NCBI GenBank assembly: GCA_009731375.1
Contig: BJOX01000307.1
Location: 222,237 to 263,462, forward strand
Direction of reading: 5' to 3'
DNA from: Paulinella micropora
Lineage: Eukaryota; Cercozoa; Imbricatea; Euglyphida
DNA length: 41,226 bases
Within the stretch, counting starts at the first letter, position 1; each line of letters starts with the position of its first letter. Of the stretch, positions 32,690-41,226 are shown piece after piece. The position numbers and the translations under genes are program-made. The notes under the pieces are model-generated. The model made no database searches. It was not told where the DNA came from and saw only the letters and a program-made list of their open reading frames with translations.

Positions 32690-33570
32690 TCTACTTCGCA
32701 ACGATTTGTTAGTAGGCTCAAAATAATCTTGACTTTAAGATTTAAATCTGTCAGTCCAACATTTTTTCGTAACAATCAAGATTTTGCCTCGATACTAAAG
32801 CTTAAATCTTGATGCATGGATTTTGTGTGGCTCAAGACTTTTTGCTGCCCAGAATAGATTTTTACTTTATTTCAGGTATTATCTAGAAAACCAAGTTCTG
32901 ATCTAGAAGTCAAAATTTTATCTTGAATCAAGATTTTAAAACTGAAATCAAGATTTTTTCTTGTAAATCAAGATTTAAGTCCCGATATATGAATTTTCTG
33001 CCCCGGCTTAGATTATTGTTTGGTTCTCGGTATTTATCCTGAAGTCAAGCTTTTTTCCTGATATCAAGCTTTCATCCTAACAGCAAGATTTATTTCTTGA
33101 AGTCAAGATTTTTTCTTGAAGTCAAGATTTTATCTCTGTTTTCATGATTTTGTCTGAATGGCTGAAAAAATTTTATATACCTTCTTAAATCTTGATTCAA
33201 GATAAAGTCCTGATTAAAGATTAAGTCCTGACGTCAAGATTGATATCCTGACATCAAGATCTGTATCATGATGTCAAGATTTATTAATTGAAGTCAAGAT
33301 ATAATCTTGAGTCAAGATTTTATCTTGGAATTCATGATGCTGTCTGAATAGCTGAAAATCTTACGAAATTTCTTTATATGCCTTTTAAATCTTGAGTCAA
33401 GATATAAATCTTGATTCGAGATAACGTCTTAAAGTCAAGATTTTTATCTTGAGTCAGGATTGTTTAATCTTAAAGTCAAGATTTTTATCTTGAAGTCAAG
33501 GATTAAAATCTTGAAAACAAGAAAATATCTGGAATCAAGATTTTTTTTCAGGTCAAGATTTTTTTTGTCC
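32690..33570. repeat. Degenerate AT-rich satellite with dyad TCTTGA / TCAAGA
   Basis: More than twenty occurrences of TCAAGAT or its complement ATCTTGA are spread over about 880 bp at 15-30 bp spacing. Many are paired as ATCTTGAAGTCAAGAT or TCTTGAGTCAAGATTTTATC. Longer segments also recur: GATTTTATC(T)...TTCATGAT...GTCTGAATAGCTGAAAA at about 33127 and 33316. There is no ORF. Confidence 0.88.
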
Positions 33571-33580
33571 CCGTAGTGAT

Positions 33581-34617
33581 ATGCAGATGGGGGGCCTGTA
33601 CACGGAGGCATACCGTCGAAAGGCGGAAGAGGAGTATGTGAACGTGATGGAAGCGTGGGAGGAATTTCAGAGGAATGAAGAACGGGCAATGATGGAAGAG
33701 GAGGATAGAAAGGAGGAAAGGAGAAGGAAGAGAAGGAGGAGGGATCGGCGACAGACACAAAACATAGTACACCCCGTCCCTACTTTAGGAGATACTGCCA
33801 CGAATGTACAGACAACTGTTGAAAGAGTGGGAGGTGACGGAATTCGACGAGATGACGGGGGTGGCAAAGATAATAGGGATGGAGTTCAAGATGGCGGAGG
33901 GGCCTCGACGGTTCGTAGAGGAAATGGGGAGGGAGTGGGAAACGAAGGTGGAGCCAATATTGGAGACGGAGAGAATAAACCATGATAAGTTTTGGAGGGC
34001 GGTTAGTGCCTTATGGGAGATAACATGGCCTTTTTGGAACGAGAAGGAGAGGGAGGCGATGTGGAAGCATTTCGCGGTTTCAGACACGGGGAGGTCTCAA
34101 TATATCTTTATGTGCATAATGATGAAGGTGGATTTGAAATGGACAGACGAGCGGGTACAGGCGACGTGGGCATGTGTCACGGGGAGAGTGCAACAGATAA
34201 AGGGGTGGATAGATATATGGAGAAAGAGGGGAGACGGCAGTTGGGCAACATTTGTCGGGCCTATAAAGTCCAGACGGCTGAAAGAGATGCTCCACCCAAA
34301 GGGCCCAGATAAAGATTGGGAGGACCCGGCAGCGGAGGCGTGGATTAAAGAGTTGGCACGGGATTATGACCGGTGGCTGGACGAACCGGGAAGGAACATG
34401 GCAAGTTTGGGGGGAGTCACGGAGCAAACAGCAAAAAGAGGACAGAGGAAACAAGACGGAGACAGGGGGCAGGCGGCGGGAAACCGCGGAGGATTTGATG
34501 GGGTGGATAAATAGCATGTCTAAGGAGGAATGGGAGAGGCTATCCGTGTTGAAGGAGGAGGAGTTAGGACAGGAGATAAGGAGGGGACAAGGAAAGGAGG
34601 AAAAGGACAGGAGGTGA
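33581..34617 (+). pseudogene. Trp-rich helical ORF, unrecognised, frame-shifted
   Basis: Begins MQMGGLYTEAYRRKAEEEYV with a Glu/Arg coiled-coil-like part. It changes frame at about 33790 into MYRQLLKEWEVTEFDEMTGV, continues with KFWRAVSALWEITWPFWNEK and WKHFAVSDTGRSQYIFM, then a linker. It changes frame again near 34500 into MGWINSMSKEEWERLSVLKE and stops at 34617. An AATAAA at about 34640 follows. The three pieces make about 345 residues. No family is recognised. Retroelement gag would be one guess. Confidence 0.5.
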
Positions 34618-34818
34618 GGATGGGGCAAGGAATACGACAATAAAGGGAAAAAGAAAATAAACAAGAGGGGGAAAGGCGGAAACGGGGAACATAAAGGGTA
34701 TAAGGAACGGGTTTTAAAGGGGAATCAAAGGATAAACATACAGAATGCGGTATAGAGAGGATGAATACATGGGGGAGAGTTCAATAGACATAACATACTT
34801 CATACTTTAGAATTCGAG

Positions 34819-35110
34819 ATGGAGGCACCGCCTGCGGCACCGGAGTTCAAAGAGGACGAGGACGTGGGGTGGGTGCCAGCGACCATTGGGTCCATTCCGT
34901 TTACGCCGGCGAGGCAGCGGGATGAACCAATGCGGTACACGGAGGCCAAGGCGGAGGCACTGCCGGCGGCATCAGATCCGACGTGGGCGAAGAATCCACC
35001 AACTATGTCAGCGGTTTTCAACGACTTGATGCAGCGTACTCCGGAGATGGCAAAGGAGATATACAAGCACCGGATATTGCCCCTATGTATGTACCCTGCC
35101 GGGCTGCGAC
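34819..35110 (+). CDS. Acidic/Pro-rich ORF leading into a zinc-finger region
   Basis: ATG at 34819. The protein begins MEAPPAAPEFKEDEDVGWVP and includes ARQRDEPMRYTEAKAEALPA and MSAVFNDLMQRTPEMAKEIY, then loses its character near 35085, where the C2H2-encoding sequence starts in another frame. It may be the N-terminus of that gene with a frame change. Confidence 0.45.
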
Positions 35111-35321
35111 ACACAGGTCCTTCAGTACTAATTGGAAGCTACAGCGGCACTTGATGTCCGTGTCCCACACGGAACGCACAGCCGGCAAAACGCTCTTTGT
35201 CTGCCCAAGGCAGGGCTGCTCCAAGGCTTTTGCCTCTTCGCAGGCCCTGCGCGGACACGAGCTGAGGATTCACGCGGCACTCGCAGCCACCGTTTCGTCG
35301 ACGGCAATTGCGCGCTCGTGA
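35085..35321 (+). pseudogene. C2H2 zinc-finger fragment
   Basis: RSFSTNWKLQRHLMSVSH looks like the second half of a C2H2 finger whose first half is frame-shifted. It is followed by an intact finger, FVCPRQGCSKAFASSQALRG, then HELRIH (CxxxxC, HxxxxH). A stop lies at 35321. The intact finger is almost the same as that at 28700-28830 on the other strand. Confidence 0.65.
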
Positions 35322-35380
35322 CACAAAATCCAGAACTAACGGGCAGGTGGCTGGCCGGCGGCACTGGCCCATTTAAGACG

Positions 35381-35402
35381 AATAAAACATCCTTTTAATA
35401 AA
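35381..35402 (+). terminator. Two AATAAA signals
   Basis: AATAAA at 35381 and again at about 35397, 60-76 bp after the C2H2 stop, consistent with polyadenylation of that gene. Confidence 0.5.
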
Positions 35403-35463
35403 GACTGGGAAATAACTAAATGAAAGCGCGCAGGCAGCGCCTGCGCGCGCGGGGCTAGGCTAG

Positions 35464-36042
35464 GCTAAGCACGGAAGCTGAGTTTCATGACGAGCAAGTG
35501 CTGCTTCTTGTGCAACCCGGCGTGCTGGTGCGTGCAGATCCAGGCGCAGTGCCGCAGGGGCAGGTCTTGCATGACGTACGCGCGCCTGGGCGCGGTGTCG
35601 CCCGGGCCCTTGCTTGTTGTACTTGTAGCCGAGTAACAACTCCTGGTCTCGGAATCAAAGCTGATGACCAAGTGGTGCTTTTCAAACTGGCGCACAAGCC
35701 TTGTTCGCAGGAGAGGTTGCTGTTGGAGCAAAGAGTGCAGCTTGGGAACTCAGGCGCCCCATTTCTTTAGCAGCGAGGTTAGCGTGTGCAGCGGCTCCGT
35801 GACCAGCTTCTTTTTGCCCGAGGCTTTGCGCTTGTTCCGCGCACTTTCCGCAGGCCGCTCTGGGAGATCTGGGCCCCCCAGCAAGGAATTAAAGTCTGTG
35901 CTGTCGACGCCCCTTTGCTTTACTCTGTCCTTGGCCCTGCCGGCTAAGCCTGACGACGGGGCCTTTTTTTCTTCCTCTTGCTTTTCTTCTTCTTCCTCCC
36001 CTTCTTCGGCCTCGTCGTCGTCGTGATCCTGCCGTTCTCCAC
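35464..36042 (-). pseudogene. Exon of an acidic-then-basic protein with one in-frame TGA
   Basis: The minus strand is open from about 36042: GERQDHDDDEAEEGEEEEEK, then SSGLAGRAKDRVKQRGVDST, LLGGPDLPERPAESARNKRK, LLKKWGA, TGA at about 35752, then the same frame resumes with VPKLHSLLQQQPLL, FEKHHLVISFDSETRSCYSA and AYVMQDLPLRHCAWICTH, to a stop at 35464. About 190 codons with a single stop suggests a recent lesion, a base error or readthrough. A 3' splice site may end CAACAG at about 36037. No family is recognised. Confidence 0.5.
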
Positions 36043-36059
36043 TGTTGCTTCACAGCCAA

Positions 36060-36150
36060 ACGATACCCCTTCCATACCCGGTATGATACCCGGTATGATA
36101 TCCGGTATGATACCCGGTATGATACCCGGTATGATACCCCGGGGTATCAT
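36060..36150. repeat. GGTATGATACCC tandem repeat
   Basis: Six or so copies of a 12-bp self-complementary unit. It marks the left edge of the GGGGTATGA minisatellite domain. Confidence 0.92.
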
Positions 36151-36166
36151 AAACCCATGCCCCTAG

Positions 36167-36265
36167 GGGGGGGGGGGGGGGGGGGGNNNNNNNNNNNNNN
36201 NNNNNNNNNNNNNNNNNNNNNNNNNNNNNNNNNNNNNNNNNNNNNNNNNNNNNNNNNNNNNNNNN
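36167..36265. other. Poly-G and 79-N gap
   Basis: 20 G followed by 79 N inside the minisatellite domain. Confidence 0.95.
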
Positions 36266-37690
36266 TATTAACTTTAGGGGGGGTATGAGAAATTTATGGG
36301 GGTATGATACCCCTCGACCTATTACCCCTCAGGAACCTCAGGGACTTAGAGATTTTTTTTTAGATAGCATGGGGTATGGGGGGGGTATGATGCCCCTCAG
36401 GGACTTGGAGAAAATTTACTGATTAGATAGCATGGGGTATGAGATGGGGTATGAAACCCCCAGATGGGGTATGAGGAACTTGGAGAAAATTTATCAGCGC
36501 GGGGTATCAGATGGGGTATGAAACCCTCAGGAACTTGAAAAAAATTTATTAGCGTGTGGTATCAGATGGGGTCATTAAGATACGCAACATGGTCCCACTG
36601 CCGGATCAATTGCAATTATTAATTTGATATCGAGATTGAATTTTGTTTAAAGCTCTACACGTTGCAAGCATTAATATTTTATTAAAACAGTGAGTAACAG
36701 AGAGAAAATGAGGGGTATGAGGAACATAGAGAGAAAATGAGGGGTACGAGAGACATGGAGAAAATAAGGGGTATGAGGGACATATAGAGAAATTGAGGGG
36801 TATGAAGAACTTAGAGAAAATGAGGGGTATGAGGAACATAGAGAGAAAATGAGGGGTATGAGGACCATAGAGAGAAAATGAGGGGTATGAGGGACATAGA
36901 GAGAAAATGAGGGGTATGAGGGACATAGAGAGAAAACGAGGGGTATGAGGGACATAGAGAGAAAATGAGGTATGAGGGACACAGAGAAAATGAGGTATGA
37001 GGGGTATGAGGAACATAGAGAAAATGAGGGGTATGAGGGACATAGAGAAAATGAGGGGTATGAGGAACATAGAGAAAATGAGGGGTATGAGGGACATAGA
37101 GAAAATGAGGGGTATGAGGGGGGTATGAGAGGGGTATGAGAGAGGCGGGGTATGACAGGGGTATGAGAGGGGTATGAGAGAGGCGGGGTATGATGGACAT
37201 AGAGAGAAAATGAGGGGTATGAGGGACATAGAGAGAAAAAGAGGGGTATGAGGGACATAGAGAGAAAATGAGGGGTATGACGGACATAGAGAAAATGAGG
37301 GGTATGAGGGACTTAGAGAAAATGAGGGGTATGAGGGACATAGAGAGAAAATGAGGGGTATGAGGAACATAGAGAAAATGAGGGGTATGAGGGAAATAGA
37401 GAAAAAATGAGGGGTATGAGGAACATAGAGAAAATGAGGGGTATGAGGGAAATAGAGAAAATGAGGGGTATGACAGGAGTATGACAGGGGTATGAGAGAG
37501 GCGGGGGTACGAGAGGGGTATGACAGGGGTATGAGAGGGGCATGAGAGGCGGGGTATGAGTGGCACAGAGAGAAAATGAGGGGTATGAGGGACATAGAGA
37601 AAATGAGGGGTATGAGGGACATCGAGAAAATGAGAGGTATGACGGACATAGAGAAAATGAGGAGATAGGGAAAATGGGGGCAGAGACTTA
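36266..37690. repeat. GGGGTATGA minisatellite
   Basis: To about 36590 the motif is sparse and mixed with GATACCCC complements and CTCAGGRACTT. From 36700 it becomes a regular array of 27-32-bp units, ATGAGGGGTATGAGGGACAT, then AGAGAGAAA, with AACATAGAGAAA and GACTTAGAG variants. Two sub-blocks (37105-37190, 37470-37560) have GAGAGGCGGGGTATGACAGG units. Long minus-strand IPLIFS frames are repeat translations. Confidence 0.97.
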
Positions 37691-37696
37691 GGGTAT

Positions 37697-37893
37697 TACT
37701 GTTCTGGTGTCGTCACTACTTCTTCTTCCTCTTCTTCCACTTCTTCCTCTTCTTCCATTTCTTCCACTTCTTGCCCCCCCTCTTCTGGGGAATGATGGGT
37801 AAAAGGGCCCTCTTCTGCCACTTCTTCCACTTCTTCCACTTCTTGCTCCTTCTCTTCTGGGGTAAAATGGCCCTCTTCTGTGTCGGAGCACTA
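37697..37893 (-). CDS. Possible terminal exon encoding a Glu-rich tail
   Basis: A long polypyrimidine tract, then CTGCACTGTAG, ends at about 37894 on the minus strand. The exon then reads CSDTEEGHFTPEEKEQEVEE up to EEEEEVVTTPEQ and a stop. The DNA is a GAAGTG/GAAGAG repeat, so composition alone could produce an open frame. The good acceptor favours a real exon. Confidence 0.35.
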
Positions 37894-37894
37894 C

Positions 37895-37985
37895 AGTGCA
37901 GAGGGAGAGAGAGAGAGAGAGAGGGTATAGGGTATGGGGTATGGGGGTATGAGGGGTATGACAGGGGTATGAGACAGGGATATTT
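37895..37985. repeat. (GA)n and GGGTATGG tract
   Basis: GA dinucleotides followed by GGGTAT-family units. It belongs to the same minisatellite domain. Confidence 0.9.
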
Positions 37986-38105
37986 TATTATTATCAGTAT
38001 TATTATCATTGTTATTATTACTACCTGGTGCTTGAATATTCGTTCCATAAGCAGAAACGCGTACACCTGTCCAATTCCCGCTGATCTAACACTAGTTCTG
38101 TAATA

Positions 38106-38906
38106 CTATGCTTTCAGGAAAAACCCTTGCGGGAGCAAAGTTCCAAGAGTATCCCTGTGGTCGTGGGACATGCTGCTTGATTTACAGCTATCTGTAACCA
38201 TGACATACTTTACCCGTTCGTCCTTAATTATTTTCAACAGGACTTTACGCTTATGGGCTGGTTCCCAACCTTTCCAGAACAAGAACACTGTTATGTTCTT
38301 GTTCCACTTCATCTCATGTGGTATTAAATCAACGTGAGGGGCTTCAGCTTCTACACCCCATTGAATTAAAGGCAACTCCTTCGACCACACAACGCGGTTT
38401 ATAGACGCATTGTATGAACTTATTGAGCAGAAACAGTTCTTATCTAAACAAACCCCTATCAAGTTATCGTGCGCGGCCCACAATACGCCGTATTTTTCAT
38501 ACCTGCTAAGGAATGCAATCTCAAACTGTCTGGTCTCTATACCAGCGACTGCAGCCCAATCATCGCTCAAGGCAAAAAGAAGCACATCTCCCGATGCACA
38601 CCCAATATCCAATAGACACATTTTTTTTTCATCGCTGGGGATCCCTGCGAAACATGTCGCAAGGGATTCACTAGTCATAGTCCCACCGATCCCATCACCT
38701 ATACTACCAAGGTCCCTAATACGTAAAGGTCCCCTCAACTGTTGCGCTAGTCGCACCCGCCAGGCAGGAGCGGGCGGAAGAAACAGAGGATTAGACTTCC
38801 CACATGCCTTAACAACGCATACAGTGTAACAAAACTTATTCTTTTTGCCACATTTGTGACAAACCCAAGGTTGCATTTCCGACTCCACTTCCAACGCCGA
38901 GGTACC
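38106..38906 (-). CDS. Zinc-ribbon plus Dot1-like SAM methyltransferase
   Basis: Open on the minus strand from a splice acceptor (TTGTTTGGCAG) at 38906 to the stop at 38106. The first ATG in frame gives MQPWVCHKCG at about 38876 (257 codons). Residues 4-27 form a four-Cys W-x-C-x2-C...C...C ribbon of RanBP2 type. Near residue 90, LLDIGCASGDVLLFA is SAM-binding motif I, followed 13 residues later by AGIETRQFEIAF (acidic loop, GIE as in Dot1). GIGGTMTSESLATCF just before it resembles the Dot1 D1 loop region. It is probably a protein methyltransferase; histone H3K79 specificity is not shown. The frame is undamaged, unusual here. Confidence 0.6.
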   Translation of the reverse strand, partial: GTSALEVESEMQPWVCHKCGKKNKFCYTVCVVKACGKSNPLFLPPAPAWRVRLAQQLRGPLRIRDLGSIGDGIGGTMTSESLATCFAGIPSDEKKMCLLDIGCASGDVLLFALSDDWAAVAGIETRQFEIAFLSRYEKYGVLWAAHDNLIGVCLDKNCFCSISSYNASINRVVWSKELPLIQWGVEAEAPHVDLIPHEMKWNKNITVFLFWKGWEPAHKRKVLLKIIKDERVKYVMVTDSCKSSSMSHDHRDTLGTLLPQGFFLKA

Positions 38907-38916
38907 CTGCCAAACA

Positions 38917-38917
38917 A

Positions 38918-39003
<86 letters not shown>
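38917..39003. repeat. (ATT)n array in the putative intron
   Basis: ATT run followed by GGGGTATCAGACAGG minisatellite to about 39108. Both lie between the Dot1-like exon and the candidate upstream mini-exon. Confidence 0.95.
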
Positions 39004-39109
39004 CATTATAATTGTCATACCCTGGGGTATCAGACAGGGGTATGAGACAGGGGTATGGGGGTATGGGACAGGGGTATGAGAGGGGGGGTATAGGGATATG
39101 AAGGGGTAC

Positions 39110-39148
39110 CTTTTGTTGCTGTTCGTCGTCCTCGACTGAGTTAGAGCC
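39110..39148 (-). CDS. Candidate 39-bp upstream exon of the Dot1-like gene
   Basis: Flanked on the minus strand by TTTTTGGTGTTTTAG and GTACCC. It encodes GSNSVEDDEQQQK in phase 0 with the exon starting at 38906, giving ...QQQKGTSALEVESEMQPW. The evidence is consistent phase and splice sites only. Confidence 0.35.
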
Positions 39149-40216
39149 CTAAAACACCAAAAACGCAGAAACCGACGCACACGATGTCCCCAAACTGCTG
39201 CACTGCTCAAACTGTCAGAGCACACACCACAGGGCACGCTAGGAACAAAAACAGCAAACAGCACCACCTGCTGCCTAGCAAACTTTTTGAAAAATGTCCT
39301 GGACCACCGGCAGTTTGAAATTTGTCAACATTTTTGCCAACATGGCAAACGAATAAGTATTTTGTGCAAACATGCACTCCCTTATTTTCCTCAAACGTTT
39401 TTTACATTGTCCCGGATGTCGCCCTTGATGAGGGGCTGCCACACCTATTGCTAGTGTAGCCAACATACCACACTATGACGGACCACTCAAAGTTTCTTCC
39501 TTGTCGCCCACATTCGTGATGAGTAACCTACCGGTTCTTTTGTTATGCAGGACTTCTGAGGACTGAGCCAACTTTTTAGCGACGGCGCACACTTTCGGCT
39601 GGGTCACTCCTGTCACTCTCTCACCACCACTTTGCAAGTCACCTGCTTTGGTGAGATGCCAAACATCATTTCAAAATTCTTCTGTCGACGCCACTGGGTT
39701 CTCAACCCAATCAACTAAAGAGTTGGTCCCATGCTCTACAGAGCAATTAAGAGTCTGATCACCGCGTGTCTAAAACCGAAAATGTCACCCAGCCTAGCAG
39801 CTGGACTTTTGCCGCCATCACTGTGGTCGGAGACATCTCCACGATTCCCTGCCAGATTTTACCTCCCCCAACGTACTGCGGTTAGCAGAACTTGACTGAG
39901 CATAGCTCCAGCTCCGAGTGTACGCAGACGAAGCACCACTAAGGCTTCATAACCCGATGTAACATTACGAGGTTGCCAGGGGAGGGTTCCTATTCTGTAG
40001 ACACTTGGTCTTTATTGAGACATAACTTCAGGAAACTGAACCAAACACAGGCTCAATCAAATTGAACTAACTACCCGCCTAAACTTGAATAAAGAAAATA
40101 CAACTGAGTATAATAGGTAAAGCAATGATCAGTCCTATAAAGGAACTGCCACCAGTACCAGAAATGTTAATAACTATGTAAAAACATGTATAGGCCGATA
40201 TGACTAAATACTATAT
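39149..40216. other. No gene; moderately unique sequence with a SINE-like segment
   Basis: Only short frames are present. From 39690 to about 39260 it may be the body of the minus-strand tRNA-derived element listed separately. Confidence 0.5.
39685..39765 (-). mobile_element. tRNA-Lys-derived SINE head
   Basis: The minus strand reads CTCTGTAGAGCATGGGACCA, then ACTCTTTAGTTGATTGGGTT, then GAGAACCC. This follows tRNA-Lys(CUU) from the A box (GTAGAGCATGGGAC) through the anticodon loop (CTCTTTA) to a damaged B box (GGTTGAGAACC). The T arm no longer folds, so this is a SINE or pseudogene rather than a working tRNA. Confidence 0.5.
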
Positions 40217-40451
40217 TATTGCTCTTGACATTCAAGACAACAAAAAAAATTGATTTTTCTGTTTTGGTTGGAATTTCAGTTTTGGTTGGAATTTTGATTT
40301 TGGGTGAAAATTTGAATTTTTCAAATTAACGGCTATATTCGTCCGCAAAATATCGTAAATTTTCGCGAAATGTTACCGTTAAATTTGAAAATTTGAATTT
40401 TTGTCACAAAAATGAAAAACTGTCACAAAAATGAAAATCTGACACAAAAAT
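40217..40451 (-). mobile_element. Foldback MITE family B, copy 2, cut by gap
   Basis: Reverse complement of 5585-5863, starting TATTGCTCTTGACATTCAAG and matching base for base over almost all 235 bp until the N gap. Confidence 0.9.
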
Positions 40452-40888
40452 NNNNNNNNNNNNNNNNNNNNNNNNNNNNNNNNNNNNNNNNNNNNNNNNN
40501 NNNNNNNNNNNNNNNNNNNNNNNNNNNNNNNNNNNNNNNNNNNNNNNNNNNNNNNNNNNNNNNNNNNNNNNNNNNNNNNNNNNNNNNNNNNNNNNNNNNN
40601 NNNNNNNNNNNNNNNNNNNNNNNNNNNNNNNNNNNNNNNNNNNNNNNNNNNNNNNNNNNNNNNNNNNNNNNNNNNNNNNNNNNNNNNNNNNNNNNNNNNN
40701 NNNNNNNNNNNNNNNNNNNNNNNNNNNNNNNNNNNNNNNNNNNNNNNNNNNNNNNNNNNNNNNNNNNNNNNNNNNNNNNNNNNNNNNNNNNNNNNNNNNN
40801 NNNNNNNNNNNNNNNNNNNNNNNNNNNNNNNNNNNNNNNNNNNNNNNNNNNNNNNNNNNNNNNNNNNNNNNNNNNNNNNNNNNNNNNN
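40452..40888. other. Assembly gap, 437 N
   Basis: Joins the MITE on the left to a minisatellite block on the right that duplicates 37197-37507. Confidence 0.99.
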
Positions 40889-41226
40889 ACATAGAGAGAA
40901 AATGAGGGGTATGAGGGACATAGAGAGAAAAAGAGGGGTATGAGGGACATAGAGAGAAAATGAGGGGTATGACGGACATAGAGAAAATGAGGGGTATGAG
41001 GGACTTAGAGAAAATGAGGGGTATGAGGGACATAGAGAGAAAATGAGGGGTATGAGGAACATAGAGAAAATGAGGGGTATGAGGGAAATAGAGAAAAAAT
41101 GAGGGGTATGAGGAACATAGAGAAAATGAGGGGTATGAGGGAAATAGAGAAAATGAGGGGTATGACAGGAGTATGAGAGGGGTATGAGAGAGGCGGGGGG
41201 GGGGGGGGGGGGAGGGAGGGGGGTGG
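40889..41226. repeat. GGGGTATGA minisatellite, second block
   Basis: Same unit types in the same order as 37197-37507 at a constant offset of 3692 bp, ending in poly-G/GGGAGGG at the window edge. Confidence 0.95.

Noticed and set aside
36606-37649. 347-codon minus-strand frame of IPLIFS/SYPSFSL repeats
   Set aside because: All three minus frames give the same kind of repeat, so this follows from the minisatellite and not from a protein gene.

Overview
This is a stretch of nuclear eukaryotic DNA dominated by simple repeats and transposable-element remains. The signs are GT-AG introns with polypyrimidine tracts, tRNA-like A and B boxes, a Penelope-type or related retroelement, LINE 3' ends, a gag-protease fragment, a CACTA-like transposase end, foldback MITEs, C2H2 zinc fingers and a Dot1-like methyltransferase. 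Nothing looks prokaryotic. I cannot name the species; a protist, alga or invertebrate with a repeat-rich genome would fit. Nearly every reading frame is broken, so most gene entries are pseudogenes or fragments, and some of the breaks may be sequencing errors. Seven N gaps are present, and several are bordered by poly-G that looks artefactual.

Layout. 1-2.8 kb: GATA/TA/CTAT arrays, partly enclosed by two inverted copies of one foldback element. 2.8-5.3 kb: AAT arrays, a SINE-like unit and a minus-strand LINE C-terminus. 5.3-6.35 kb: a terminal-repeat fragment and a diverged coding fragment related to the large retroelement further right, plus a foldback MITE. 6.35-9.6 kb: a minus-strand gag-protease remnant. 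9.6-11.3 kb: AT-rich, no gene seen. 11.3-14.5 kb: a MITE, a 138-bp tandem hairpin repeat, possible exons of a Ser-rich host gene, and a short element with identical 146-bp direct repeats. 15.0-15.7 kb: a second LINE end with a TAC-type tail. 17.1-26.5 kb: one large retroelement, with direct terminal repeats around about 6.2 kb of decayed ORFs. These include an RS-rich first ORF with a 70-bp intron and a polymerase ORF with a possible GIY-YIG domain, a Cys/His module and a recognisable reverse transcriptase. 27.9-35.4 kb: C2H2 genes, unrecognised helical ORFs, a CACTA-like remnant and an AT-rich palindromic satellite. 35.4-41.2 kb: a GGGGTATGA minisatellite domain holding acidic-protein exons and a zinc-ribbon plus Dot1-like methyltransferase.

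The most interesting items are the large retroelement, with its intron and a protein module conserved in two diverged copies, and the Dot1-like gene embedded in minisatellite. The variant-by-variant duplication of the minisatellite at the right end probably says more about the assembly than about biology.
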